Below the pieces are notes generated by a model that ran no database searches, had not been told where the DNA came from, and was given only the letters and a program-made list of their open reading frames with translations. A stretch of DNA of 59,770 nucleotides, from NCBI GenBank assembly GCA_025454395.1, contig JALOOM010000050.1:1-59770 (forward strand), in the 5' to 3' direction. A program made the position numbers and the translations under genes. Source of the stretch: Elainella sp. Prado103 (GTDB lineage Bacteria; Cyanobacteriota; Cyanobacteriia; Elainellales; Elainellaceae). Below are positions 1 to 8,338 of this stretch, in pieces. How positions within the stretch are numbered: position 1 is the first letter of the stretch; each line of letters opens with the position of its first letter.

Positions 1-98
1 GACCAGCCGACGAAGACGAATCGATCGCGCTTGAGCCAGTCGTCGAGGACATCGAACCATCCCCGCTCTGCTCGCGCTCTCCCCATTGCTATGGTCAT
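1..98 (-). CDS. psbD: Photosystem II D2 protein, N-terminal part (runs off left edge)
   Basis: Reading leftward from the ATG at 98-96 gives 32 codons starting [18 protein letters not shown] and continuing through [14 protein letters not shown], which is the highly conserved cytoplasmic N-terminus of D2 before its first membrane helix. D2 pairs with D1 in the photosystem II reaction centre in the thylakoid and carries pheophytin, QA and half of the P680 pair; those residues lie outside the window. A GGAG ribosome site sits about 8 bases upstream of the ATG. In many cyanobacteria psbC overlaps the end of psbD, so it is probably next beyond the left edge. The identification is firm despite the short fragment because this N-terminus is almost invariant. 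Confidence 0.93.
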   Translation of the reverse strand, partial: MTIAMGRARAERGWFDVLDDWLKRDRFVFVGW

Positions 99-385
99 TG
101 GTGAGATCTCCAAACAGTTATAAATTGAGCATAAGTACAGTGATGTAGCTCCCACTGCGCTCTATGCAGAAAACGCAATAGATCGCGAACAGTGTTTACT
201 TTTCTTTACTGTTTACTCATTATACTGAGAGTCTTCTGGTTTTTCATCGATCGATTCGATTGATTTGGTCAATTTGGCAGATGGGTTCGATCGAGTTCAA
301 CCAGGACGGGCGGACAAACCGTCGCATTGATCCGTAACATGGATAAGAGACAACAGCTTTTCGATCCCACCTTGAAACAATCACT
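99..385. promoter_or_regulatory. Divergent spacer between psbD and the UPF0367 gene
   Basis: This 287-base spacer must hold the promoter of psbD (leftward) and probably that of the UPF0367 gene (rightward). On the minus strand a perfect TATAAT lies at 224-219, about 120 bases before the psbD start, which would leave a long 5' leader. On the plus strand TATACT at 221-226 is preceded by TTTACT at 195-200 with a 20-base spacer. The two boxes overlap, so the two promoters could compete. There is no good -35 box for the minus-strand element. Promoter positions are inference only. Confidence 0.35.
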
Positions 386-667
386 ATGTATGTAATTGAT
401 GTCACCCTCAAAAATTCACCGATCACCCTATCGGTGCAGCGCAAAGCCGAAGAAGATGCCAAAGGCCTGTATCAACAGCTTTTAGAGGCGCTTCGAACGG
501 GTAACCCAACCACTCTAGAGCTAACCTGTGAGCAGCAAGCAGGTAAAATTGTGGCGGTGTTGGTCAACGAAATTGCTGCGATCCAGATGGCTGAAAAGAC
601 AGGCACTGCGACGGCTTCCGGTAGACCCCCTGGATTTTTTACCATGCCAGCGGCATCGGGCTCATAG
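386..667 (+). CDS. UPF0367 family conserved cyanobacterial protein
   Basis: The 93-residue product begins MYVIDVTLKNSPITLSVQRK and ends with a TATASGRPPGFF stretch followed by a short tail. Both the N-terminal beta-strand-like part and the SGRPPGFF tail are typical of UPF0367, a family restricted to cyanobacteria and some plastids. Its function is unknown. It is a small soluble protein with no signal peptide or membrane segment. It is transcribed away from psbD. I see no obvious operon partner; the next gene begins about 200 bases later. The family length (about 85-95 residues) matches. Confidence 0.85.
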   Translation: MYVIDVTLKNSPITLSVQRKAEEDAKGLYQQLLEALRTGNPTTLELTCEQQAGKIVAVLVNEIAAIQMAEKTGTATASGRPPGFFTMPAASGS

Positions 668-676
668 ATGATTGAT

Positions 677-691
677 CCTCAACCCTTGAGG
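677..691. other. Small perfect hairpin after the UPF0367 gene
   Basis: CCTCAA and TTGAGG form a six-base perfect stem around a CCC loop ten bases past the stop codon. No T-run follows, so it is not a classical intrinsic terminator, but it could stabilise the 3' end of the transcript. Confidence 0.3.
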
Positions 692-870
692 AGTCCGCGA
701 TCGGGACAGAGCTCTTTGGCGCTCTCCTGACATTTGTGCTCGCTCCATGCTCCCCACAGCATCCCTGAATGGTTCAAACCCTTAAATCTGTGAGATAGCT
801 GGATTGCACCGACTGAACGCGGGCCGAACCGTTTTAAGTGCCTTACTCTGAGTGCGTTACACTGTGCCCT

Positions 871-1548
871 ATGACTGAAACCGCGATCATTGCTCAAGAG
901 TTACAGTTTCATTGGGCTTCTGGAACCCCAGTGCTTCAGTCTTGTAGTTTCGAGGTACCCAAGGGCGAGTTCTGGATGTTATTGGGCACCAATGGGAGTG
1001 GTAAGTCCACCTTACTGAGGGTTTTGGCCGGGTTACTGTCACCTCAAGCTGGAGCATTTACGATCGCGCCTCCGGTCGGTTTTGTGTTTCAGAATCCCGA
1101 TCATCAATTAGTCATGCCGACGGTTGGCGCAGATGTTGCCTTTGGGCTGGTTGAAGAGCAGTTACCCTATAGTCAGATTCGTCAAAGGGTGAGCGAAGCA
1201 CTGTCTGCTGTAAGCTTAACCCATTTGCAGCGTCGTCCGATTTATGCTTTGAGTGGCGGACAGAAGCAACGAGTTGCCATTGCTGGTGCGATCGCTCGCC
1301 ATTGCCAGGTGCTTTTGCTGGATGAACCGACAGCTCTGTTAGATGCGGACAGTCAGCTTAGCCTCGTGGCTCAGGTACGGCAGCTTATTAAAGAAAGGGG
1401 GCTGACTGCCCTCTGGGTGACGCATCGGCTCGATGAACTCGATTATTGTGATGGCGCTTTCTTATTAGAAGCCGGTCGAGTCGTCGATCAGGGCGATCCA
1501 GCCCGATTACGTCATCGGTTAATCCAAACTAGCGTAGCCATCGCCTAG
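871..1548 (+). CDS. ABC transporter ATP-binding protein, ECF/CbiO-like (ABCI type)
   Basis: A 225-residue stand-alone nucleotide-binding subunit. Walker A is GTNGSGKST, the Q-loop is FQNPDHQ, the signature is LSGGQKQR, Walker B is LLLDEPT and the switch histidine is in VTHRLDE. The NPDHQ Q-loop and the overall length fit the CbiO/EcfA branch, which also has plastid relatives of the ABCI type. Membrane and substrate-binding subunits are not adjacent, as is common in cyanobacteria, so the substrate cannot be told. The reading frame is open 11 codons further upstream to an ATG at 838, but the ATG at 871 gives the usual start just ahead of the first strand of the ATPase fold, so I use that one. 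Confidence 0.85.
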   Translation: MTETAIIAQELQFHWASGTPVLQSCSFEVPKGEFWMLLGTNGSGKSTLLRVLAGLLSPQAGAFTIAPPVGFVFQNPDHQLVMPTVGADVAFGLVEEQLPYSQIRQRVSEALSAVSLTHLQRRPIYALSGGQKQRVAIAGAIARHCQVLLLDEPTALLDADSQLSLVAQVRQLIKERGLTALWVTHRLDELDYCDGAFLLEAGRVVDQGDPARLRHRLIQTSVAIA

Positions 1549-1684
1549 ATCGGCAACTTTTCTTAATCTCGATCAAGATCCCAGAAAGTTCACATTCCGC
1601 AACGAAAAACGCAATAATAAGAGGAGTTGCATTTTGACCACATTTTGACCGCATTGTCAGTCTATGCATTTTATGCGTTGAACC

Positions 1685-2260
1685 ATGCCTGCCTCCTCTT
1701 TACCAGCCATTTTGTTTGTGGATGGATATAACGTCATTGGTGCGTGGCAACACCTATCGCTCTTGCGTGATCGGGAAGGTCTGGAAGTGGCCCGGCGAGA
1801 GTTAGTGGAAGCACTCGTCAGTTACAGTGCAGCGCAAGACTACGATACCCATATTGTGTTTGACTCCCAATATCGTCACACCCCCGGTAGTCGAGAAGCA
1901 ATTACCAGTTATTTATCAATCTGCTATACGGACTACCGGCAAACCGCAGATACCTATATTGAAAAAGCCTGCTCAGATTTCCGCAAGGATCCTCGCAAGT
2001 TTTCCCATCGGTTGATTGTCGCTACTTCGGATCGAGCCCAGCAACTTACAGTCACCGGCTACGGAGCGGAATGGATCTCAGCTCAACGGCTATGGGTGGA
2101 AGTGGAACTGGCAACCCAACGGGTGCGCCATAAACAAGACAAACTCCGCAAACAAAAGCGATCGGCTGGACGTTTTTTGGCGAATGCCTTAGATCCAAAA
2201 GCACAAGAGCGGCTGGCTCAACTGCGATGGGGATCACAGTTTCCAACCGATCAGTCTTAA
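1685..2260 (+). CDS. YacP-like NYN domain nuclease
   Basis: The 191-residue protein opens with ILFVDGYNVIGAW, the diagnostic FVDGYNVI motif of NYN/YacP (DUF901) proteins, and has further acidic positions in HIVFDSQYR and in DTYIEKAC, plus LIVATSDRAQQ, which together would form a PIN-like metal site. Bacillus YacP (Rae1) is a ribosome-associated mRNA endonuclease, so an RNA cleavage role is likely but not shown here. The C-terminal third is rich in Lys, Arg and Gln (LRKQKRSAGRF), which could bind RNA. There is no strong ribosome site before the ATG. It is followed by a tandem array and the convergent chlB gene. Confidence 0.85.
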   Translation: MPASSLPAILFVDGYNVIGAWQHLSLLRDREGLEVARRELVEALVSYSAAQDYDTHIVFDSQYRHTPGSREAITSYLSICYTDYRQTADTYIEKACSDFRKDPRKFSHRLIVATSDRAQQLTVTGYGAEWISAQRLWVEVELATQRVRHKQDKLRKQKRSAGRFLANALDPKAQERLAQLRWGSQFPTDQS

Positions 2261-2387
2261 ATTTTCATTTTCATAGTCCTGTTCCCAGACTTCTGTTCCC
2301 AAGTTCCCGTTCTCAAACTTCACCCGCTCTAAAACTTCAATAGATAGGGAAAACCCAGAAGGCTGAAACGATGAAAAAACGATTTTA

Positions 2388-2470
2388 GGAAATAGCGATT
2401 TAGTAATCAATGATCCAGTAATCAATGATCCAGTAATCAATGATCTGGAAATCAGCGATCTAGTAATCAC
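2388..2470. repeat. Tandem array, 15-bp unit
   Basis: The unit AGTAATCAATGATCC is present twice exactly (2402-2431), a third time with one change (2432-2446), and in more divergent form on both sides (2388-2401, 2447-2470). It fills the spacer between two convergent genes. A minus-strand frame stays open through it (ITGSL repeats), but only because the unit is 15 bp; I do not regard it as a gene. Confidence 0.85.
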
Positions 2471-2517
2471 CAGAAACCGTCTTGCACCTCGCTCCAGCCG
2501 CTAAGACACCGAACTAT

Positions 2518-4044
2518 TTAAGCGCCGACCGCTTCCTTGGCAGCGTACATCACTTCCAATGTAATTTCGTTGAAGCCTCGATCGCGGGCAAATTTTTCGG
2601 TATTGCGCTTCACCTTGCCTCGCACAAAACCTGGCACCTTATTCAGTTCAGTCATGGCTTCTCGGTTCCAGTTGAGATCCGAGTCAGCCGAAACCGCCTT
2701 GGTGATCACCTCTTTAGTATCGTGACCGCCAAAGATTTCCAGCAGGTGATCCTCCATGCCCAGCGTGAACGAGTTGTAAACCAGATCGACGATCTGATTC
2801 GCGCCTTCGTAGCCAACAAAAGGCTTATAGCCGACCGGGAAGTTTTGAATGTGGATCGGGGCCGCAATTACGCCACAGGGGATATCAAGCCGCTTACCCA
2901 CATGTCGCTCCATCTGAGTACCAAAAATGGCCGCAGGTTCTAGTCGGGCAATTGCATCAGCAATTTCAGCATTATCTTCACTGATTAACACCTGATCACA
3001 ATATTCACCAACTTGTTCGCGGAACCATTCAGCATCATATTTACAGTAGGTGCCCGCTAAAACCACATGAATCCCCATTTCGCGAGACAGAATTTTAGTC
3101 ATAGCGGCCGCGTGGGTGTTGTCGCCGAATACCACTGCCTTTTTGCCGGTCAGGTTCTGACAGTCGATCGATCGGGAAAACCAGGCTGCTTGGGAGATGA
3201 AGCGGGTTTGCTCATCAATAAACGGCTCATAATCAACATTAGCGCCTTGCTGGTTCAACACCTGCTGGATGCGACGAATGCAACGGGCTGTTTCAACAAT
3301 GCCCATCGGTGTGATATCCACCAACGGCATATCGAAGTTTTCCTGGAGATAGCGAGCGGTCATCATCCCCAATTCACGGTAGGGCACCAGGTTAAACCAG
3401 GCACGCGGCAGGTTTTTTAATTCATGCACCGAGGCGGCATCAGGAATGATCGCATTGATCTGGATGCCCAGATCCGCCATCAACCGCTTTAGCTCGGTGC
3501 GATCGTGGTTGTTGTGAAAGCCCAACGTCGAAATGCCAATGATATTCACCGAAGGCTGCTCAGTTTTACCCTCCGGGAGGTCTCCTTTTTTGCGGGCTTT
3601 GTGGAGGTAAAACTCGACGATCTGCTGTAAGGTGCGATCGGCCGCTTGCAGTTCGTTGACCCGATAATGGTTGACATCTGCCAGCAGTACATCCCCTTTG
3701 GCTTCCAACTGGGCCCGATCGACAAAGTTTTGCAAGTCTTCCTGCAAAATGCTGGAGGTACAGGTGGGCGTGAGCACGATCAGATCGGGATGCTCTTCTA
3801 AATCTTTGCGAGTAATATTGTCAACGACTTTTTCTTGAGAGCCGCGCGCTAACACATCGCGATCGACAATACTAGCGGTGACTGGCGTGAAATCCCGCTC
3901 TCGCTCTAGCATCGAGCGCATGACATTAAAATAATCATCTCCTAACGGCGCATGCATGATCGCATGGACATTTTTAAAAGAACTGGCGATGCGAAGTGTG
4001 CCGATGTGAGCAGGGCCGGCATACATCCAGTAAGCCAATTTCAT
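2518..4044 (-). CDS. chlB: Light-independent protochlorophyllide reductase subunit B
   Basis: ChlB forms the catalytic ChlN-ChlB heterotetramer of the dark-operative, nitrogenase-like enzyme that reduces ring D of protochlorophyllide with electrons from ChlL. The 508-residue product starts [20 protein letters not shown]. Asp36, in APLGDDYFN, is the unusual aspartate ligand of the NB 4Fe-4S cluster, and Cys95 lies in the conserved [12 protein letters not shown] segment. The C-terminal part with [20 protein letters not shown] is the typical ChlB tail that closes over the substrate. The frame is open 27 codons further upstream, but the ATG at 4044 has a GGGAG ribosome site and matches the family start. 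chlL and chlN are not adjacent, which is common in cyanobacteria. Confidence 0.97.
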   Translation of the reverse strand: MKLAYWMYAGPAHIGTLRIASSFKNVHAIMHAPLGDDYFNVMRSMLERERDFTPVTASIVDRDVLARGSQEKVVDNITRKDLEEHPDLIVLTPTCTSSILQEDLQNFVDRAQLEAKGDVLLADVNHYRVNELQAADRTLQQIVEFYLHKARKKGDLPEGKTEQPSVNIIGISTLGFHNNHDRTELKRLMADLGIQINAIIPDAASVHELKNLPRAWFNLVPYRELGMMTARYLQENFDMPLVDITPMGIVETARCIRRIQQVLNQQGANVDYEPFIDEQTRFISQAAWFSRSIDCQNLTGKKAVVFGDNTHAAAMTKILSREMGIHVVLAGTYCKYDAEWFREQVGEYCDQVLISEDNAEIADAIARLEPAAIFGTQMERHVGKRLDIPCGVIAAPIHIQNFPVGYKPFVGYEGANQIVDLVYNSFTLGMEDHLLEIFGGHDTKEVITKAVSADSDLNWNREAMTELNKVPGFVRGKVKRNTEKFARDRGFNEITLEVMYAAKEAVGA

Positions 4045-4597
4045 AGCGTTCGATCTCCCGATGATGAAGTGCAGTTCCAAGCAGGCTTCTGGGATCGGGA
4101 CAGCAGGAAAGCACGATCGCATCAATCAACCATGGCATAACTGAGGCATATCCCAAGACGATAAGACGGATCGTGAAGTTTGATACCCTCTATTGAGATC
4201 ACTAAGGATCATTAGGATCACTAAGGATCATTGGGATCGCTGGGATCATTGGGATCGCTAAGGATCATTGGGATCGCTGGGATCATTGGGATCGCTAAGG
4301 ATCACTAAAGACCATTGGGATCACTGAGATCACAAACTGAGGGAATGAACTAAACGAAATCAAGGCAAAGCTAAGGCTGTGATTATTCTCGCAAAGGCTA
4401 AGCGGTTCTGAGCGATTCCCAGCCTGAAACTTAATGAATTGAGATATTCCCGTAGCTCCGCCATCAATTACGGTTTAACCATGACTGCTGAAACGGAACA
4501 ACCGAAGTCCATTACCTGGTAGATATTTGGTAGAAGTGGTTGCTGGCAACCGGCTTTGCCAGTGAACTCTTCACTTACCAGAACTTATCGGAACTTA
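4045..4597. other. Gene-free spacer upstream of chlB, with repeats
   Basis: The 553-base spacer lies between chlB (leader side) and the end of the GspE-like gene. It should hold the chlB promoter. It contains the GGATCATTG-type tandem array described separately. A 13-codon plus-strand frame starting MTAETEQPKSITW at 4480 ends in TAG and is not credible as a gene. I see no RNA gene. Confidence 0.6.
4195..4332. repeat. Higher-order tandem array with two exact 37-bp units
   Basis: Basic words GGATCATTG and GGATCGCT or GGATCACTAA repeat every 9-10 bases. Two adjacent 37-bp blocks (4225-4261 and 4262-4298) are identical, so an older 9-10-bp array was itself duplicated as a block. The array lies about 150-290 bases upstream of the chlB start codon, on the promoter side. 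Confidence 0.9.
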
Positions 4598-6298
4598 TCA
4601 GAACTGGGATGTTCTTGCTTGGCAAGCCCCAAAAGTGCTGTGAGGCAAGACCCGACGCACCTCCTCCACAGTAGTAATGCCTGCAAAGACTTTTTGGATC
4701 GCCCCCACCCGAAATGAGTGGAACTGAATTTCGTCGAGATAACGCCGCAGTTGGGTGACGGTGCCTTCATAGATAATTTGCCGGACTACATCATCAATCG
4801 GCAGCAGTTCAATCACCGCTTCTCGCCCCTGATAACCAGACTCAAAACAGTGCTCACACCCCTTACCCTTGCGCCAAGCTTGGGGGTTCACCTCATTCAA
4901 CTTCAGTCCGAATAATTTCAGATCATCAGTGGTCGGATGATAGGGCTCAGCACAATGGGGGCAAACTTTGCGAATCAATCGTTGCGCTACAATTCCCAGC
5001 AGCGCATCACTAATTAGACCCGGATCGGGACCGATATCCTTCAGCCTTGGAATCACCCCGATCGCGTCGTTAGTGTGCAGTGTTGTCAGCACCAAATGGC
5101 CGGTCAACGCTGCCCGCACTGCCGTTTCTGCGGTTTCGTGATCGCGGATTTCCCCCACCATAATAATGTCCGGATCTTGCCGCAAAATGGCCCGTAGCCC
5201 GGCCGCAAAAGTCATTCCGGCTGGCTCATGCACCTGGGTTTGGGTGATACCGGACAGCACATATTCCACCGGGTCTTCCACCGTGACAATGTTCACCGAT
5301 TCCGTGGCGATCGATTGCAGACTGGTGTAAAGCGTACTGGTTTTCCCCGATCCGGTTGGTCCAGTAAAAATAATCATGCCCTGCGGTTCTTGTAACCAGC
5401 TCGTGTAAATTTCTAGCGTTTGATCCGTAAAGCCCAAATCCTGGATCGTGCGGAAAGAATTTTGTTGACGCAGCAGGCGTAGCACCACCTTTTCGCCCGG
5501 TTCGCCTTTGCGGACGCTCACACAAGGCAAGGTGCTCACCCGTAGATCTAGCCCCTGCTCTTGCTGATCGGTCATATACTTTTCACCGATCCGCCCATCC
5601 TGAGGTCGCCGACTTTCGGCAATATCCATGTCACTCATCACCTTGAGCGAAACGATCACCTTGCGGCTAATTTCAGGAGGCAGGGTGGTAATATGCCGCA
5701 AAATGCCGTCGATCCGAAACCGCACCTGTAGACCGCTAGCCGTGGGAGCAAGATGGATATCACTGGCTCGATTCCGCAGAGCGCTCGCGATCAGGGTTTT
5801 GATCCGCTCAATCTGGTTGTCGGTTTGAGATAAATACAGCTCGGCAATTTCGCTAATATTTTCCCGCTCAATTTCCCCAGTTAGTGGATCAATATGCTCA
5901 TAGTGGCTCAATTGTCCGGCTTCAAAGGCTTGCAGCCGATGCCAGTCGCGGTAGCTTTTTTCGGTGATCGAAATGAGTTGAATTTGAATGCTGAGCCGAT
6001 CGCTCAACTGCTGGATCACATTTGGCGCGATCGTCACCGGCGTGCCCAGATAGTAGCAGCCTTGCCAGAGCAGCAGCGGCAAAACTGGCGGTAGGGCATC
6101 TCGATTGCTGAAGTGTCGCCAAAACCGGGCATTGAGTTCAGCATCCAACCAATCTAGCCGCACTTGACCCGTCGAATCGACCAACCGTTCGATCGCTTCA
6201 GCACAGGAAATTTGTTTGAGTTTGAGCTGCTGCCAAGCGGTTTGTTTCAGCTCTGGTTTTAGCTCTGATTTGATCTCAGTCAATCGATTCGCTTGCAT
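4598..6298 (-). CDS. GspE/PilB family type II secretion or type IV pilus assembly ATPase
   Basis: The 566-residue protein is a hexameric-type ATPase. Walker A GPTGSGKT is at about 313-320, the Asp box with EDPVEY at 341-346, Walker B with IIMVGEIRDHETAETA at 378-392, and the His box LTTLHTND at 404-411. A zinc-binding tetracysteine module is present (C446, C449, C481, C484), as in extension ATPases. The N-terminal 150 residues resemble a shortened N1/N2 region with ASDIHLAP at 178-185 opening the core. Such ATPases drive pseudopilus or pilus extension from the cytoplasmic face of the membrane. It is shorter than the usual cyanobacterial PilB (about 670 residues), and no pilT or pilC neighbour is present, so it may be a second, specialised copy. 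The ATG follows weak ribosome-site sequence. Confidence 0.88.
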   Translation of the reverse strand: MQANRLTEIKSELKPELKQTAWQQLKLKQISCAEAIERLVDSTGQVRLDWLDAELNARFWRHFSNRDALPPVLPLLLWQGCYYLGTPVTIAPNVIQQLSDRLSIQIQLISITEKSYRDWHRLQAFEAGQLSHYEHIDPLTGEIERENISEIAELYLSQTDNQIERIKTLIASALRNRASDIHLAPTASGLQVRFRIDGILRHITTLPPEISRKVIVSLKVMSDMDIAESRRPQDGRIGEKYMTDQQEQGLDLRVSTLPCVSVRKGEPGEKVVLRLLRQQNSFRTIQDLGFTDQTLEIYTSWLQEPQGMIIFTGPTGSGKTSTLYTSLQSIATESVNIVTVEDPVEYVLSGITQTQVHEPAGMTFAAGLRAILRQDPDIIMVGEIRDHETAETAVRAALTGHLVLTTLHTNDAIGVIPRLKDIGPDPGLISDALLGIVAQRLIRKVCPHCAEPYHPTTDDLKLFGLKLNEVNPQAWRKGKGCEHCFESGYQGREAVIELLPIDDVVRQIIYEGTVTQLRRYLDEIQFHSFRVGAIQKVFAGITTVEEVRRVLPHSTFGACQARTSQF

Positions 6299-6361
6299 GG
6301 TTACGAAAGTGCAGGTTGCGCAGGCTGGCAGAGTGGATAAGAACGATCCGGGATGGGCGGA

Positions 6362-6775
6362 CTATTGGCTAGAGTTCCCAGTTGAGGTGCGATCGGAAGA
6401 CGGGCAGGGGTTACCTTGGTCGTCCAAGCCAAAACAAGGGGGGGCATTGTTGCCGCGACCGTAGATATCTAACCCGCCCAGATTGGTGTAAGGACTGAGT
6501 GAGCTACTGGAACTGGCGATCGGAGCGGGAAGAGAGTCGGGCTTCCTGGGTTGAGAACCGCAGATCCGAGTCAGATCGATCGTTCTGCCATCTACCGTTT
6601 GCATATAACAGACCAAATCGATGCCCTCAAACCCAATCGATTGAGCTTGGGCGATCGAGGTTAGAACGATCGAGGTTAAAACGATCGAGGTTGAAACTGT
6701 TGAAACTAACGTGACTCCACTCCAAGCAGCCAGGAGGAGTCCATACCCTAAGCAGGAAGAATTACGCTTCAGCAT
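6362..6775 (-). CDS. Small exported protein of unknown function
   Basis: The 137-residue product has a clear signal peptide of about 42 residues ending in AQAQS. A short mature domain follows with two cysteines in DLVCYMQT and LTRICGS, then a Ser-rich stretch, and the NAPPCFGLDDQGNPCPSS tail with two more cysteines. Four cysteines suggest two disulfides in the periplasm or outside. The hydrophobic core of the signal peptide is made of VSTSI-VLTSI-VLTSI, encoded by three 15-bp DNA repeats. I chose the ATG at 6775 because a GAGAG ribosome-like site lies about 8 bases upstream; a GTG three codons earlier is possible. I do not recognise a family. Confidence 0.6.
   Translation of the reverse strand: MLKRNSSCLGYGLLLAAWSGVTLVSTVSTSIVLTSIVLTSIAQAQSIGFEGIDLVCYMQTVDGRTIDLTRICGSQPRKPDSLPAPIASSSSSLSPYTNLGGLDIYGRGNNAPPCFGLDDQGNPCPSSDRTSTGNSSQ
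6653..6697. repeat. In-frame 15-bp tandem repeat inside a signal-peptide sequence
   Basis: GATCGAGGTTAGAAC, GATCGAGGTTAAAAC and GATCGAGGTTGAAAC follow one another directly. On the coding (minus) strand each copy gives one V-L/S-T-S-I pentapeptide, so copy number sets the length of the signal peptide hydrophobic core. Confidence 0.85.
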
Positions 6776-6805
6776 AGCATTCACTCTCAGATTAGCGGTG
6801 CCTAG

Positions 6806-8338
6806 TTAGAATTGCGAGATCGCTTGAGCTGACAAACCGAACCCGATGCAGACAATACCTATCGCACTCAGGATCGGCAGCAGTTTGATGGCGCGTTTGG
6901 GTGCTGGGAACTGCCGAAATAGAGGTTTGGCATAGACCATCAGTAGCCCTAACCCGATTAGTACACCCGCTAGTCCGAGGCTAAAGGCCAAAACCAACAG
7001 TAATCCCAATCCAACTTGACCAAGGGCGATCGAGCTGAGGAGGAGGACGAGGGCGGCAGGGCAAGGGATGAGCCCACCAGAGATGCCCAGGGTGAGGAGA
7101 TCCTGCCAGGAAGCAGGAAGCTGATGATGTGAGTGGTGATGTGAGTGATGATGTGAGTGATGATGTGAGTAATCAGAACTGGAATGAGAGTGATAGGCTT
7201 GACCAGAAGGTATAGAGGAATGATGATCACTTGCGTGAGGATGAGGATGAGGATAATCATGTGAGTGATCGTGATGATGAGTCTGCCCTCTGGATCGCTG
7301 CCAGAGTAACCGACAGCCAATGCCAATCACCATTAGCCCAGAGATGAGGTTCATCCAGGGATAGGCTTGGTGGGGGAGGAAATAGCGGGAAGCGAAGAGG
7401 GTCAGGCTGCCTAAAGCGAAAATGCCGATCGTGTGGGTGATGGTGGTTGTGAGTCCGAGGACAATGGCATGTTTGGGGGTGGCACGATTGCCGACGAGGT
7501 AGGCTCCTACCAGAGTTTTGCCGTGACCGGGGGAGAGGGCGTGCATGGCTCCCCAGCCGATCGCGCCTAAAATCACCCAAATAGAACTGCCGATCGATCG
7601 GGTTGCGAGTCCGGGAGTGAGTGAGAGTAAGCGGCGATCGGGCGTGAAAGTAAAGGTTTGTAACTGTTGATTTTGCAGGATAGTGGCCAGACAGCTTGCT
7701 GTAGAAATCCCTGGCAAAAACAGATGGTAGTGAATCTGGAGTCCTTCGATCGGTTCTGTCCAAGTGTAGGTCAGGTTTAAGGTGGTGTGGGTGGGTGTAA
7801 CGGATGGGGGGGGTGTAACGGATGGGGGATGGGTGGAGCGGATGGGGTTTTGGGGAACGGATGGGGTGTTTGTTGAGGATGGGGTTTTGGGGAGCGGATG
7901 GGGGGGGATTGGAGGGGTGAGGGTGAGTTGGCCGGGTTGGTTGTTGTTGTTTGTGAGTTGGATGGCTTGGGCTAGGAAGGTTTGGAGTTCGGCTTGGTGG
8001 GTTTTGATTTCGGTGGGGTCGAGTTGTTTGTCTTGGTTGCGATCGGCGAAGGGGGTGAGTTGTGTGGGATAGGTGAGGTTGATTGCGACTGTGGTTTCGT
8101 TTACGATGATTTCGGCAGCAGACATATCGGCCCAGTGGGCTTGGCTGGGGAGGGCGATCGAGCTAATCAGGACAGTGACTAGGGTTGACAGTAGGCTAAG
8201 TTGCAGTGTTCTGGGGAAGTTGAGATAGGTGGGTTGGGGGGGGCAAGTACGGATTTGGGATGGCGATCGTATCAAGCTGCTAAATAGGTGCTTGAATGGG
8301 TGGATGAATTTAAGTTGAGTGGTTTTGGGAATGTTCAT
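6806..8338 (-). CDS. NicO/RcnA-type nickel-cobalt transporter with His-rich loop
   Basis: The 510-residue protein is a membrane transporter of the NicO family. After an N-terminal hydrophobic segment (about 47-66, ending SQAHW) comes a periplasmic-like domain with an EF-hand-like loop, DRNQDKQLDPTE (99-110), then a Pro/Ser/Thr-rich linker (140-185). The membrane domain carries the family motif HALSPGHGKT (266-275) and GGLIPCPAA (421-429). Between them is a His-rich cytosolic loop (353-405) with HHSH tetrapeptide repeats, typical of metal-binding loops in Ni/Co exporters such as RcnA. Its ATG overlaps the stop of the TPR gene (ATGA, 8338-8335), so it is probably translated by coupling. The exact metal is not determined by sequence. 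Confidence 0.82.
   Translation of the reverse strand: MNIPKTTQLKFIHPFKHLFSSLIRSPSQIRTCPPQPTYLNFPRTLQLSLLSTLVTVLISSIALPSQAHWADMSAAEIIVNETTVAINLTYPTQLTPFADRNQDKQLDPTEIKTHQAELQTFLAQAIQLTNNNNQPGQLTLTPPIPPHPLPKTPSSTNTPSVPQNPIRSTHPPSVTPPPSVTPTHTTLNLTYTWTEPIEGLQIHYHLFLPGISTASCLATILQNQQLQTFTFTPDRRLLSLTPGLATRSIGSSIWVILGAIGWGAMHALSPGHGKTLVGAYLVGNRATPKHAIVLGLTTTITHTIGIFALGSLTLFASRYFLPHQAYPWMNLISGLMVIGIGCRLLWQRSRGQTHHHDHSHDYPHPHPHASDHHSSIPSGQAYHSHSSSDYSHHHSHHHSHHHSHHQLPASWQDLLTLGISGGLIPCPAALVLLLSSIALGQVGLGLLLVLAFSLGLAGVLIGLGLLMVYAKPLFRQFPAPKRAIKLLPILSAIGIVCIGFGLSAQAISQF
7126..7172. repeat. 12-bp in-frame repeat coding HHSH tetrapeptides
   Basis: GATGATGTGAGT-like units repeat about four times. On the minus strand they encode the HHSH repeats of the metal-binding loop in the NicO transporter. 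Confidence 0.8.
7780..7935. repeat. G-rich low-complexity tract in the NicO gene
   Basis: The plus strand carries many runs of four to eight G (ACGGATGGGG-type degenerate repeats separated by GTGTA, TTTTGGGG and similar). The gene is on the other strand, so its mRNA is C-rich and its template strand is G-rich. The encoded segment is the Pro/Ser/Thr-rich linker of the transporter. The tract has the run spacing expected of G-quadruplex-forming DNA. Confidence 0.7.

Noticed and set aside
2234-2470. Minus-strand frame with ITGSL repeats
   Set aside because: The frame is open only because the 15-bp array has no stop in it; there is no ribosome site and no domain.
2482-3420. Plus-strand frames inside chlB
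   Set aside because: Antisense shadows of a well-identified gene.
4480-4521. 13-codon frame MTAETEQPKSITW
   Set aside because: Too short, no ribosome site; perhaps a chance frame in the chlB upstream spacer.
7782-8182. Plus-strand frames rich in Gly, Val and Trp
   Set aside because: Reverse reading of the Pro/Thr-rich linker of the NicO transporter.
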